Assembly: GCF_002749615.1 (NCBI RefSeq)
Contig: NZ_CP024201.1
Span: 4,422,001-4,486,000, forward strand
Source: Caulobacter mirabilis
GTDB lineage: Bacteria; Pseudomonadota; Alphaproteobacteria; Caulobacterales; Caulobacteraceae
Length of the DNA stretch: 64,000 nt
Reading direction: 5' to 3'
This document shows positions 17,048 to 27,686 of this stretch, in pieces; positions within the stretch are counted from its first letter, which is position 1; every line of letters begins with the position of its first letter. Position numbers and translations under genes: made by a program. The notes under the pieces were generated by a model. That model saw only the letters and a list, made by a program, of their open reading frames with translations. It did not search any database and was not told the DNA's origin.

Positions 17048-17848
17048 CTAGACCTTGCGGAAGCGCGCGCCCTGGCTGGCCATCAGGGCCAGGCCCCAGT
17101 CGTCGGGCAGCACCTTGGCGAGGGCCGCGATCGCCTTGTTCGGCACGCCGGTGACACAGACCGGCCGATTGGCCTCCGCCGCCTCGTAGCCGGCCGCCGC
17201 GACCTCGTCGGCGCCCAGCCACAGCCAGTCGGGCGTCGACTGGCTGATCTGGGTCCGCGTGCCGTTGACGTCATGGAACTCGGAGTAGGTGAAGCCGGGG
17301 CAGAGGGCGGTGACGTGCACGCCGGTCGACAGGTTTTCCAGATGCAGGCTCTGGGACAGCTTCACCAGATAGCTTTTCACCGCCGCGTACTGGGTATGTC
17401 CGGCCGAGCCGGGGGCCAGGCCGGCCAGCGAGGCGACGTTCACGATCCGGCCGAAGCGGCGTTGGATCATGCCGGGCGACACGCGATGGGCCAGCTCCGA
17501 CGGCGCGACCAGCATGACCTGCAGCATCTCGCGCTGGGCCGCCCATTCGGAGTCGGCATAGCTCCCCGGCAGGCCATAGCCGGCGTTGTTGACCAGGGCG
17601 TCGACGACCCGTCCGTGGGCGGCCAGGTCCTCCATGACCACGCGCGGCGCGTCGGGATCGGCCAGGTCGGCCGGGATCACCAGCGCCTCGACCCCGAACC
17701 GCAGCCGGATCTCCCCGGCCAACGCCTCCAGCCGCTCGGCGCGACGCGCCGTCAAGGCGACGTCATAGCCGTGGCTGGCGTAGATGCGGGCGAAGGCGGC
17801 GCCGATGCCGGCGGAGGCGCCGGTCACCAGCGCGAGACGGCGGACCAT
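17048..17848 (-). CDS. Short-chain dehydrogenase/reductase
   Basis: A 266-aa classical SDR. The N-terminal TGASAGIGAAFA cofactor motif, NNAG (about residues 88-91) and the catalytic triad Ser (NVASLAG), Tyr and Lys (YAAVKSYL) are present. The Arg in ARRAER after the second strand suggests NADP(H) preference. Substrate unknown. It follows the frameshifted Rrf2 regulator by 54 bp on the same strand, and GGAAAGG precedes the ATG, so the pair was probably an operon. Confidence 0.88.
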   Translation of the reverse strand: MVRRLALVTGASAGIGAAFARIYASHGYDVALTARRAERLEALAGEIRLRFGVEALVIPADLADPDAPRVVMEDLAAHGRVVDALVNNAGYGLPGSYADSEWAAQREMLQVMLVAPSELAHRVSPGMIQRRFGRIVNVASLAGLAPGSAGHTQYAAVKSYLVKLSQSLHLENLSTGVHVTALCPGFTYSEFHDVNGTRTQISQSTPDWLWLGADEVAAAGYEAAEANRPVCVTGVPNKAIAALAKVLPDDWGLALMASQGARFRKV

Positions 17849-17902
17849 GCAGGCTGGCCTTTCCAGTCCAGGGCGAAACAGGGCCGGAGATTGGCGCGGC
17901 CG

Positions 17903-18333
17903 CTACAGCTCGCGCAAGGGTCGTTCGAGCAGATCGGCGACGGTGATCCGGGCCAACCGCTCAGAGGCGGCGGTGTCGGCGGCGGTGATGGCGGCGCTCA
18001 CCGCCTCGGGGATCCGCTCCCCCACGGGGCAACCCTTGGCGCCCGGCGGGGCGACGCCCAGGTGGGTGCAGCCGCCCACGGCCTTGAGCACTCTGTCGAG
18101 CTTGATGCTCTCGGGGGGTGCTTGAGCCAGGCGCCGCCGCCCGCGCCGGCGCGGGTGTCGATCAGGCCGGCCTTGGCGAGCATGGCCGTCACGCGCCGCA
18201 CGACGACCGGATTGGTCGGCATCGAGGCGGCGAGTTCAGCGCTGGACACAGCCCGCTCGGCCTCCGTGGCCGACTTGTGAGCCAGGTAAGCGAGGGCGTG
18301 CGCCGCGACCGGAAATTTTTGACTGTCGGACAT
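17903..18333 (-). pseudogene. Rrf2 family transcriptional regulator with a frameshift in a G6 tract
   Basis: Frame 1 from ATG 18333 gives MSDSQKFPVAAHALAYLAHK and the Rrf2 winged helix up to GGGAWLKHPP, about 73 residues. The natural continuation ESIKLDRVLKAVGGCTHLG...VADLLERPLREL is in the next frame and ends at 17903. The switch falls at the C6 run (GGGGGG on the plus strand, 18113-18118); one extra base restores a protein of about 143 aa, which is family length. The Cys residues of the iron-sulfur members are not in the usual spacing, so the intact protein would be of the YwnA type. Either a true mutation, phase variation or a sequencing error. Confidence 0.75.
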
Positions 18334-18500
18334 GGCGAAGGAATAGGTAGGAACACCTTGGCTCCGGCGCCATTAAATTCGACGCTGCGGTTCCGCAACG
18401 ACCGCATTGAACGCGCCGCGGTTTGGGTCTATGGCGCGCACCGCATTCGCTTGGGGCGCCTGCCCGCGGGGTTTTCCCGTGGCGGTCCCGGAGAGACTTG

Positions 18501-20474
18501 ATGGCTTCCGAGGCCCCTGGCGCACCCAAGACCGATAAGGCGGCGCCGCACACCCCGCACAATCCGCACGGCGACTCCAGCAAGCCCCAGGGCTTCCTGG
18601 CGCTGGCGCTCGGCTCGATCGGGGTCGTCTTCGGCGACATCGGCACGAGCCCGCTCTACGCTATGCGCGAGGCGCTCCATCACACGCGCAGCGACGTGGC
18701 CACCGAGCTTTCGGTGCTGGGCGTCGTGTCGCTGGTGATCTGGGCCCTGATGCTGATCGTCACGGTCAAGTACGTCGTCCTGCTGATGCGGGCCGACAAC
18801 AAGGGCGAAGGCGGCACCCTGGCCCTGATGGCCCTGGCCCGCCGGACGCTGACCAAACAGACCGGCAAGCGCTCCGCGACGGTCTTCTTCCTCGGCGTGA
18901 TCGGCGCGGCGCTGTTCTACGGCGACGGCATCATCACCCCCGCGATCTCGGTGCTCTCGGCCATGGAGGGCCTGAAGGACGCGCCGGGCCTGGGCCACCG
19001 GGTCGAGCCGCTGATCCTGCCGATCTCCGCCGGCATCCTGATCGCCCTGTTCGCCGTACAGTCGCGCGGCACCCACCGGGTGGCGTCGCTGTTCGGCCCG
19101 ATCACCCTGGTCTGGTTCCTGGTCCTGGGCGGACTGGGCCTCTACCACATGTTCCAGGACCTCGGGCACAGCACCGGCCGCTCGGTGTTCTGGGCGCTGA
19201 ACCCCTACTACGGCATCCGCTTCCTGTTCGAGAACGGCTTCCTGGGCTTCGTCATCCTGGGCAGCGTCTTCCTGGCGGTGACCGGGGCCGAGGCGCTCTA
19301 CGCCGACATGGGCCACTTCGGCAAAGGCCCGATCCGCGCCTCCTGGGCGTTCGTGGTCTTCCCCTGTCTGGCGCTGAACTACCTGGGCCAGGGCGCCATG
19401 ATCCTGGCGCACCCCGAGACGGCGACAAACCCGTTCTGGCAGATGGTCCCGCAGGTGGTCTACTGGCCGGTCCTGGTGCTGGGCGCCTGCGCCACCGTCA
19501 TCGCCAGCCAGGCGGTGATCACCGGCGCCTTCTCGGTCACCCAGCAGGCGGTGCAGCTGGGCCTGCTGCCGCGCATCGACATCCGCCGCACCAGCGAGAC
19601 CCAGGCCGGCCAGATCTTCGTGCCCCAGGTCAACACCATGCTGATGATCGGCGTGCTGGTGCTGCTGTTCAGCTTCCAGACCTCCAGCAAGCTGGCCTCG
19701 GCCTACGGCATCGCCGTCACCGGCTCGATGTTCGTCGACACCCTGCTGGCCTTCGTCATCGTCAAGGCGGCCTGGAAGTGGACCTGGCCGGCGACGCTGG
19801 CGCTGCTGATCCCGCTGGTCGCCATCGACCTGACCTTCATTTCCTCGAACCTGCTGAAGATCCCCGACGGCGCCTGGATGCCGCTGGTGTTCGGCGCGGT
19901 GCTGGTGCTGATCATGTGGACCTGGACCAAGGGCGCCCAGATCCTCACCGACAAGACCCGGCGCGATTCGGTGCCGCTGGCCGACCTGATCGACATCCTG
20001 AAGGCCCGCGCCCCGCATCGGGCGCCCGGCACGGCCATCTTCCTGACCAGCGACCCGGAGATGACCCCGGTCGCGCTCATGCACAACCTCAAGCACAACA
20101 AGGTCCTGCACGAGAAGAACATCATCGCCACGGTGCGCACCGCCGAGACGCCGCGAGTGCCCGAGCGCGAGCGGGTGAAGATCGAGCCCGTCAACGAGGA
20201 CTTCAAGAAGCTGATCCTGACCTACGGCTTCATGGAAAGCCCCAACGTGCCCAAGGCCCTGGCCCTGTGCCGCAAGCAGGGGCTGAAGTTCGACATCATG
20301 GCGACCAGCTTCTTCCTGGGCCGGCGCTCGGTGATCGCCTCGGCGCACAGCGGCATGCCCCTGTGGCAGGACAAGCTGTTCATCTTCCTGATGCGCAACG
20401 CGGCCAACCCGACCGACTTCTTCAAGATCCCGCCCGGACGGGTGGTGGAGCTCGGCGCCCAGGTCACGGTATAG
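18501..20474 (+). CDS. kup: Low-affinity potassium transporter Kup
   Basis: A 657-aa protein with a short polar N-terminus, the family signature LALGSIGVVFGDIGTSPLYA at about 33-52, twelve membrane segments to about residue 460 and a cytoplasmic C-terminal domain. GDGIITPAISVLSA and YADMGHFG are further family markers. It is a proton-coupled K+ uptake system of the inner membrane. ATG 18501 is chosen because GGAGAG precedes it; the frame is open upstream to 18423 without family similarity. A small membrane protein gene follows after 6 bp. Confidence 0.95.
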   Translation: MASEAPGAPKTDKAAPHTPHNPHGDSSKPQGFLALALGSIGVVFGDIGTSPLYAMREALHHTRSDVATELSVLGVVSLVIWALMLIVTVKYVVLLMRADNKGEGGTLALMALARRTLTKQTGKRSATVFFLGVIGAALFYGDGIITPAISVLSAMEGLKDAPGLGHRVEPLILPISAGILIALFAVQSRGTHRVASLFGPITLVWFLVLGGLGLYHMFQDLGHSTGRSVFWALNPYYGIRFLFENGFLGFVILGSVFLAVTGAEALYADMGHFGKGPIRASWAFVVFPCLALNYLGQGAMILAHPETATNPFWQMVPQVVYWPVLVLGACATVIASQAVITGAFSVTQQAVQLGLLPRIDIRRTSETQAGQIFVPQVNTMLMIGVLVLLFSFQTSSKLASAYGIAVTGSMFVDTLLAFVIVKAAWKWTWPATLALLIPLVAIDLTFISSNLLKIPDGAWMPLVFGAVLVLIMWTWTKGAQILTDKTRRDSVPLADLIDILKARAPHRAPGTAIFLTSDPEMTPVALMHNLKHNKVLHEKNIIATVRTAETPRVPERERVKIEPVNEDFKKLILTYGFMESPNVPKALALCRKQGLKFDIMATSFFLGRRSVIASAHSGMPLWQDKLFIFLMRNAANPTDFFKIPPGRVVELGAQVTV

Positions 20475-20480
20475 TCCCGC

Positions 20481-20852
20481 ATGGTTCACGCTCTTTCGCT
20501 CGCGGGCGACGTCTTCTGGATTCTCGCCCTGGCGCTGATGGCGTCGTTCACCCTGGCCGCCTGGAAGCGCATTCCTGGCGACGCCAAGGTCCCGGTGCTG
20601 TGGAAGGGCATGACCGCCACGGTCCGGGCGCCCCGCGCCGCGGCGCTGCTGACCCTGCCGATCCTGGCCTTCGCGATCGGGATCTGGCTGAAGCTGGAAA
20701 GCCGCGGCGCCGGCCTGGATCTCGAGAACGCCGTCATCGGCCTGCTGGTCCGGGTCACCCTGGCCCCGCTGTTCGCGCTGCTGCACATCGGCCGGGTCCA
20801 CAAGGCCCTGGCCATCCTCGACGCCGAGGGCGGCCTCGGCCCGGCCCGATAA
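20481..20852 (+). CDS. Small integral membrane protein, function unknown
   Basis: A 123-aa protein beginning 6 bp after the kup stop, so very probably cotranscribed. Three to four hydrophobic helices are visible (about 5-27, 55-73, 83-105), with the basic loop WKRIPGDAKVPVLWKGM between the first two. I recognise no family. The tight linkage suggests a kup-related role but nothing in the sequence proves it. Confidence 0.65.
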   Translation: MVHALSLAGDVFWILALALMASFTLAAWKRIPGDAKVPVLWKGMTATVRAPRAAALLTLPILAFAIGIWLKLESRGAGLDLENAVIGLLVRVTLAPLFALLHIGRVHKALAILDAEGGLGPAR

Positions 20853-20882
20853 GCGCCACAAACGCCGCCTCTCGATAGCGGC

Positions 20883-21464
20883 ATGATCGCCCGCCGCGCC
20901 CTGCTCGCCGCCGCCCCCGCCCTCGCCCTGCCGGCCTGGGCCGAGACGCCCTGGCCCGCTCGCCTGGTCGCCGCCGCCAGGGCCCAGGTCGGACGCACGG
21001 TCCTGTACGACCCGACCTACGTTCGGCTGGCCTATCCCGGCGGCGACGTTCCGATCGAGCGCGGCGTCTGCACCGACGTGATCATCCGCGCCTACCGCAC
21101 CGCCTTCGGCCTCGACCTGCAGAGACTGGTTCACGAGGACATGGCGCGCAGCTTCGCCGCCTATCCCAGGACCTGGGGCCTGACGCGGCCGGACCGCAAC
21201 ATCGACCATCGCCGCGTGCCGAACCTGGAGACCTTCCTGCGACGCAAGGGCGCGGCCGTGCCGCTGGAGGGCGCCTGGAAGGCCGGGGATCTCGTCACCC
21301 AGCGCCTGGCCGGAAACCTGCCGCACATCGTCATCGTCGCCCAGGACGGGCCCGCGAGCGCCTCGCCGCGGGTGATCCACAACATCGGCGGGGGGGCCCG
21401 ACTTGAGCCCCTGCCGTCCGCGAGAAACATCGCCCGCTTCCGTTTCGCGCCCCAACCGGCCTGA
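20883..21464 (+). CDS. DUF1287 family exported protein
   Basis: A 193-aa protein with an N-terminal signal sequence (MIARRALLAAAPALALPAWA). The mature domain carries the DUF1287 features: VGRTVLYDPTYVRLAYPGGDVP, RGVCTDVIIRAYR (a Cys suited to an NlpC/P60-like fold), the DLQ..VHEDM region, a WKAGDLVTQRL strand and the HIVIV His. Relatives include E. coli YijF; cysteine-peptidase-like activity is inferred. A weak or absent ribosome site suggests translation from a short leader. It lies between the small membrane gene and argG on the same strand. Confidence 0.8.
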   Translation: MIARRALLAAAPALALPAWAETPWPARLVAAARAQVGRTVLYDPTYVRLAYPGGDVPIERGVCTDVIIRAYRTAFGLDLQRLVHEDMARSFAAYPRTWGLTRPDRNIDHRRVPNLETFLRRKGAAVPLEGAWKAGDLVTQRLAGNLPHIVIVAQDGPASASPRVIHNIGGGARLEPLPSARNIARFRFAPQPA

Positions 21465-21534
21465 ACGGGGTTGACCCCGGGCCCGGAAGGCCGTTGAACG
21501 CGCGCGACTTATCCACCCCCTCAGGAAGCCGCCC

Positions 21535-22767
<1,233 letters not shown>

Positions 22768-22778
22768 TCCCCGCGAAT

Positions 22779-22918
22779 CCTCTCCCACCGGGAGAGGGGG
22801 ACCATCCGAAGGATGGTGGAGAGGGTCCAACGCGGCGCCGCTCCACCACCTTCAACCAGCACCTTAGACCCCCTCCGCCATCCCTGCGGGATGGTCCCCC
22901 TCCCCCACCGGGGAGGAG
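22779..22918. repeat. Composite palindromic repeat, family R1, inverted pair
   Basis: Unit 1 (22779-22827) has CTCTCCC..GGGAGAGGGGGACC, the ATCCGAAGGAT hairpin and GGTGGAGAGGG. Unit 2 (22867-22918) is inverted, with CATCCCTGCGGGATG as hairpin. It fills the gap between the convergent argG and the sugar dehydrogenase gene, where a bidirectional terminator is expected. Same family as 10721-10850 and 57242-57387. Confidence 0.8.
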
Positions 22919-22940
22919 AGAGGCGGGGCGGCGAACGCCT

Positions 22941-24269
22941 TCAGGGCCGATCCGCCGCCAGCCGGATCACGTGCCCGTTCCGGTCGTCCGCGATCCAGAT
23001 CGAGCCGTCCGCCGCCTGGGCCAGGCCGACCGGCGCGCCCAGCGGCCGGATCCCGGCGACGGCGTTCCAGCCCGGCGTCAGGACCAGCGGCTCGGCCGCC
23101 GGCGCCGGATAGCGCTTCCACACCACCTTGCCGTCGACGCCGTACTCCGGATAGCGCGCGCCCGCCTTCACCACCGGCGCGCCCTTGTCGTCCAGCTCGA
23201 GCGCCACGACCCGGCCCCCGGCCGCGCGGTAGCCGTGGTAGCTGAGCAGCAGCCGACCCTTGAGCTGGGGCAACATCGCCCCGTCATAGATCAGCGCCCC
23301 CAGCGGCGCGGCATGCGGCGGCAACAGGCTGGCCGGCTTGGCGTGCGCCGCCGAGGCGCAATCGAGCGGCGACCGCCCCTTCCAGGCCGGCGTGACGGCG
23401 GTCAGGTCGTAGCAATAGGGCCAGCCGTAATCCTTGCCGCGGACCAGCAGGTTCAGCTCCTCGAACGGCGTGTCGGCCTTCGGCGCGAAGTCGTAGCTGT
23501 TCTCGGCCTGGAGCAATGCGCCCGACGGATGCCGCGCCAGGGCCAGACTGTTGCGCAGTCCGCGAGCGAGGGTCTCGAACTTCGGGTCCCACCGCCCCTC
23601 GCCCAGATAGCGGTAGCGGCGCACCGAGGCCTGGGCGTCAGGGCCCTCGCGCTCGGCGCAGCGCGGACCCGCGGGCCTGCCCTTGGGCGCGCATTGGTCG
23701 CTGGGGGCGCCGACGTTGACGATCAGGCTGCCGTCGCCGTCGAAGACGAAGTTGGACAGCGGATGGCGATTGGCGTGCAGCCGGTTGTCGGGCAGGCCGT
23801 CGACCACGACCTCGACCGTCGCCGCCGGATCGGGCGCCTCGGGGTCGAAACGGAAGATGCGGCTCATCTCGCCGACATAGAGTCGGCCGTCCGGGCCGAC
23901 GCCCAGGCCGTGCGGCATGGTCAGCTTGCGCAGCAGCGGGGTCAGCTCCGGCGTCTTGCCCGGCGTCGCGCGGAGCCGCCAGACCGACCCCTTGCCCGGA
24001 TCCCAGCCGCCCAGGTCGACGACGATCCAGTCGCCGCTCTTCAGCTGAACCAACGTGCGCGGCAGGCGCAGCGTGCGAATGGAAAGACCCCGGCCCTCCG
24101 GCGGCGTCAGCACCAGGCCCGCGCATGTTCCGGGCGCGGTCTCGATCGGCAGCCGGGGCCAGCCGTCGCAGGTCTTGCCCGGATCAACCGCATAGGGCGC
24201 CGCCTCGACGGCGGGCGCGGCCAACAAGGGCGACAGAAGCAGCGCGAGCGCCGCGAGAAGACGTTTCAT
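22941..24269 (-). CDS. PQQ-type sugar dehydrogenase (glucose/sorbosone dehydrogenase-like)
   Basis: A 442-aa exported protein: signal peptide at about 1-23, then a six-bladed propeller. LTMPHGLGVGPDGRLYVGEM, ANRHPLSNFVFDGDGSLIVNVG, the RNSLALARHPSGALLQAEN motif and the closing PVGLAQAADGSIWIADDRNG are typical of the GSDH/soluble-aldose-dehydrogenase family. Four Cys in the mature part may pair in the periplasm. Substrate unknown; PQQ use is family knowledge, and no PQQ synthesis genes are present in the window. It is convergent with argG. Confidence 0.85.
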   Translation of the reverse strand: MKRLLAALALLLSPLLAAPAVEAAPYAVDPGKTCDGWPRLPIETAPGTCAGLVLTPPEGRGLSIRTLRLPRTLVQLKSGDWIVVDLGGWDPGKGSVWRLRATPGKTPELTPLLRKLTMPHGLGVGPDGRLYVGEMSRIFRFDPEAPDPAATVEVVVDGLPDNRLHANRHPLSNFVFDGDGSLIVNVGAPSDQCAPKGRPAGPRCAEREGPDAQASVRRYRYLGEGRWDPKFETLARGLRNSLALARHPSGALLQAENSYDFAPKADTPFEELNLLVRGKDYGWPYCYDLTAVTPAWKGRSPLDCASAAHAKPASLLPPHAAPLGALIYDGAMLPQLKGRLLLSYHGYRAAGGRVVALELDDKGAPVVKAGARYPEYGVDGKVVWKRYPAPAAEPLVLTPGWNAVAGIRPLGAPVGLAQAADGSIWIADDRNGHVIRLAADRP

Positions 24270-24304
24270 CGAAGGTGTCCAGCGGGAAGCGGCCGGATGC
24301 TACG

Positions 24305-24511
24305 TCACGAGTCGAGCTTGTTGTAGGGGAAGCGATCCCGGATCATCTCGGCGAAGAACCCGCCCCTGGACGCTGCGGTCAGGAAACTGCGATGCACCTC
24401 GCCCGGCACGCCGACATAGACGTATCGGTCGCCGTCCGAGAATCGCACGTAGAGCTTCTGATGCTCGTCCTCGTACTCGATGTCGGTGATGGCGGTCGAC
24501 GCCGTGAGCAT
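24305..24511 (-). CDS. KTSC domain protein
   Basis: A 68-aa protein starting at ATG 24511 after AGGAAGG. The whole protein is one KTSC domain: an N-terminal Ser/Thr strand, YEDEHQKLYVRFSDGDRYVYVGVP, then a helix with FLTAASRGGFFAEMIRDRFPYNKL. The family occurs as stand-alone proteins or fused to RNA-related enzymes; its role is unknown. It is transcribed toward the sugar dehydrogenase with 35 bp between. Confidence 0.8.
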   Translation of the reverse strand: MLTASTAITDIEYEDEHQKLYVRFSDGDRYVYVGVPGEVHRSFLTAASRGGFFAEMIRDRFPYNKLDS

Positions 24512-24631
24512 GGCCGTCCTTCCTCGTTCCGTTCCTGCTAAACCCTCCGCTCCCGGCGGGGTTCCGAGGGATCGCGAAGCGTGACAGGCTCGCGCTCGAG
24601 CGGCGCAGACCGCCCGGGAAAGGACGCCGTC

Positions 24632-25033
24632 ATGCAGCCCCACGCCTACGTCGCCATCGTCACCCTGCTCTCCCTGCTGGTCTACGCCTGGATGGGGATC
24701 CGGGTCGCCCGCGCCCGGGCCAAGAGCGGAATCGCCGCGCCCGTCATGACCGGCGACCCGATCCTGGAGCGCCACATCCGGGTGCAGGCCAACACCCTGG
24801 AATGGCTGCCCATCTTCCTGCCGTCGCTGTGGCTCTTCGCGCTGTACTGGAACGACCTGGCCGCCGCGGTCGTCGGGGCGATCTGGATCGTCGGGCGGAT
24901 CGTCTACGCCCTGGGCTATGTCGCCGATCCGAAGAAGCGCGAGGCCGGCTTCCTGATCCAGACCCTGGCCTGCGCGGTGCTGCTGTTCGGCGCCCTGGGC
25001 CGGGCCGTCTGGGTGCTGTTCCTCACCACCTAG
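24632..25033 (+). CDS. MAPEG family membrane protein
   Basis: A 133-aa protein with four membrane helices (about 5-22, 50-70, 75-95, 110-130). RVQANTLEWLPIFLPSLWLF and RIVYALGYVADPKKREAGF match the MAPEG motif region containing the conserved Glu, Asn and Tyr/Arg. Eukaryotic members are glutathione S-transferases or leukotriene enzymes; the bacterial role is unknown. ATG 24632 is chosen after GGGAAAGG, rather than the in-frame ATG at 24581. Confidence 0.85.
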   Translation: MQPHAYVAIVTLLSLLVYAWMGIRVARARAKSGIAAPVMTGDPILERHIRVQANTLEWLPIFLPSLWLFALYWNDLAAAVVGAIWIVGRIVYALGYVADPKKREAGFLIQTLACAVLLFGALGRAVWVLFLTT

Positions 25034-25046
25034 CCTGACCCGCCGA

Positions 25047-25064
25047 GCGCGGCTATAGCCGCGC
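25047..25064 (+). promoter_or_regulatory. 18-bp perfect palindrome carrying a -10-like box before the LysE gene
   Basis: GCGCGGCTATAGCCGCGC is a perfect palindrome ending 2 bp before ATG 25067. Its centre GCTATAGC matches the Caulobacter -10 consensus, and CTGACC lies 11 bp upstream as a -35 candidate. If used, transcription would begin at or next to the ATG, giving a leaderless mRNA. It could also be an operator. Confidence 0.45.
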
Positions 25065-25066
25065 CC

Positions 25067-25708
25067 ATGAGCCTCGCCGTCAACCCGACCTACTACCTGC
25101 CCTTCCTCGGCGCGATGGCGATGATGGCGATCAGCCCGGGACCGGCGAACACCTTCGCCGTCGCCACCGGAATGCAGCGCGGCCACCGCCAGGCCCTGCT
25201 CGCGGTCGCCGGCATGAACACCGCCAGCCTGCTCTGGTTCGCCGCGGCGGCGCTGGGGCTCGGCGCGTTGATGACCGCCTATCCCAAGGTGTTCCACTGG
25301 CTGTCGATGGCCGGAGCGGTCTACGTCGCCTGGCTGGGGCTGAAGTCGGTCTGGTCGGCGATTCGCCCGGAGCCGGAGCCGGCGAAGGACGAAGCCGCGC
25401 CCGCGCCGAAGGGCGGTCGGGCGGCCTTCATCGACGGCTTCTCGGTCCAGCTGACCAATCCCAAGGTTCTGGTCTTCTTCGCCGGGGTCCTGATCCCGAT
25501 GCTGGACCCCAAGCTGCCGATCCCGGGCCAGCTGCCGATCTACGCCGCCACCACCATCACCATGGACGTCCTGGCCATGGGCGCCTACGGCCTCGGCGGC
25601 GCGGCCCTGTCCGCCCGCATGAGCGAGCCCCGCTTCCGGCGCGGCTTTTCGTTCGTGATCGGAGCGTTGCTGATCGGCGTCGCCGTCATGATCCTCTTGC
25701 GCGGATAA
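25067..25708 (+). CDS. LysE/RhtB family amino-acid exporter
   Basis: A 213-aa, six-helix inner-membrane protein. The family signature AMMAISPGPANTFAVATGMQRGHRQ at about residues 16-40 and the QLTNPKVLVFFAGVLIPM motif after an Ala/Pro/Lys-rich cytoplasmic loop (about 97-118) are clear. Family members export amino acids or homoserine lactones; the substrate is not deducible. There is no LysG-like regulator beside it. Confidence 0.9.
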   Translation: MSLAVNPTYYLPFLGAMAMMAISPGPANTFAVATGMQRGHRQALLAVAGMNTASLLWFAAAALGLGALMTAYPKVFHWLSMAGAVYVAWLGLKSVWSAIRPEPEPAKDEAAPAPKGGRAAFIDGFSVQLTNPKVLVFFAGVLIPMLDPKLPIPGQLPIYAATTITMDVLAMGAYGLGGAALSARMSEPRFRRGFSFVIGALLIGVAVMILLRG

Positions 25709-25814
25709 CGAGAAGACCCTTGGCGCAACCGGCTTCCGGCGCCATTTGTTCTGCCAAGGGGACGAACCACGGGGCAGACCGCGACGCGATCGGCTCCGGC
25801 TTGGAGTGACGACC

Positions 25815-26390
25815 ATGACCCTAAGGGCAAGAACCCTAGCGGTGATGCTGGCGGCGGCGACGGCGCTGAGCGCCTGCGCGACGGCCACCCCCTACCAGCC
25901 CAACATTCCGGGGCAGCAGGTCTCCGGCGGCTTCTCCGAGGATCGGATCGAGCAGAATCGCTTCCGGATCAGCTTCGCCGGCAACACCCTGACCTCGCGC
26001 GACACCGTCGAGCGCTACCTGCTCTACCGCGCCGCCGAGCTGACGGTCGGCGAGGGGTACGACTGGTTCACGCTGGTCGACCGCGCCACCGACCGCAAGT
26101 CCCGCACCTATGTCGACCCCGGCCCCGCCTACGGTCCCTACGGATACGGCTACTGGCGGCCCTACTGGCGCTACTACGGTCCGAGCTGGGGCTGGCGCGC
26201 CTGGGATCCCTGGTACGGCGATCCGTTCTGGGCCGATCGCATGGACGTCCGCACGGTCGAGAAGTTCGAGGCCACCGCCGAGGTCGTGCTCGGCAAAGGC
26301 CCCAAGCCGACCGACGATCCCCGCGCGTTCAACGCCCGCGAGGTGATGGCCAATCTCGGCCCGGGCATCCAGCGCCCGGCCAGCCACTAG
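25815..26390 (+). CDS. CC0125/CC1285-type lipoprotein
   Basis: A 191-aa protein with a lipoprotein signal ending ALSAC (Cys at about residue 20). The mature protein has the pattern TPYQPN..GGFSEDRIEQNRFRISFAGN, RDTVERYLLYRAAELTVGEGYDWFTLV, then a Tyr/Trp/Gly-rich stretch (about 100-135) and a TVEKFEATAEVVLGKG strand, as in the family described from Caulobacter. Function unknown; inner-leaflet outer-membrane anchoring is inferred. ATG 25815 gives the proper lipoprotein start. A strong terminator follows the stop. Confidence 0.8.
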   Translation: MTLRARTLAVMLAAATALSACATATPYQPNIPGQQVSGGFSEDRIEQNRFRISFAGNTLTSRDTVERYLLYRAAELTVGEGYDWFTLVDRATDRKSRTYVDPGPAYGPYGYGYWRPYWRYYGPSWGWRAWDPWYGDPFWADRMDVRTVEKFEATAEVVLGKGPKPTDDPRAFNAREVMANLGPGIQRPASH

Positions 26391-26399
26391 CCGAAAAAA

Positions 26400-26425
26400 A
26401 AGGGCGGCCCTCGCGAGCCGCCCTT
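26400..26425. terminator. Bidirectional intrinsic terminator
   Basis: AAGGGCGGC (26400-26408) and GCCGCCCTT (26417-26425) form a 9-bp stem. An A8 run precedes it, which becomes a U-tract for the minus-strand SDR gene, so termination is best in that direction. It also closes the plus-strand lipoprotein gene. Confidence 0.8.
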
Positions 26426-26448
26426 GATCGTCGACGATGACGCGCAGC

Positions 26449-27228
<780 letters not shown>

Positions 27229-27254
27229 GGACGGCTCCCCGTGCATTGTGTTGA

Positions 27255-27686
27255 ATGGACTTCGAACAGCGGTTTAGCCCTATGAGCGCCAATTCCAAGC
27301 CGTCACCCGACGTCAACTCCGTGATTGATCCGTCCAAGGCCCTCGTGCCCGAGACGGTGAAGGTCAACGAGGTGCGTGTCGCCAGGGGCTTCTGGCCCAA
27401 GATCCGCCGCGTCGCGACGAAGATTCCCTTCGCCGCCGACGCCCTGGCGGTGTGGTGGTGCGCGCGCGATCCGGACACCCCGACGGCGGCCAAGGGCATG
27501 ATGATCGCCGCCCTCGCCTATTTCGTGCTGCCGACGGATGCGATTCCCGACATCCTGGCGGGCGTCGGGTTCACCGACGACGCGGCGGTGTTCGCTGCGC
27601 TGCTGGCGATCGTGGGCAAGAATCTGAAGCCCAAGCACCGCGAGGCGGCGCAAACGTTTCTGAGGAAGGTCGGCGGCGAGGAATGA
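27255..27686 (+). CDS. YkvA family (DUF1232) protein
   Basis: A 143-aa protein with a polar N-terminus (1-45) and a C-terminal DUF1232 domain. PFAADALAVWWCARDPDTPTAAKGMMIAALAYFVLPTDAIPDILAGVGFTDDAAV has the typical YFV.P.D.IPD turn between two hydrophobic helices. Function unknown; membrane association is likely. Its stop overlaps the next gene's start (ATGA, 27683-27686), indicating translational coupling. Confidence 0.85.
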   Translation: MDFEQRFSPMSANSKPSPDVNSVIDPSKALVPETVKVNEVRVARGFWPKIRRVATKIPFAADALAVWWCARDPDTPTAAKGMMIAALAYFVLPTDAIPDILAGVGFTDDAAVFAALLAIVGKNLKPKHREAAQTFLRKVGGEE

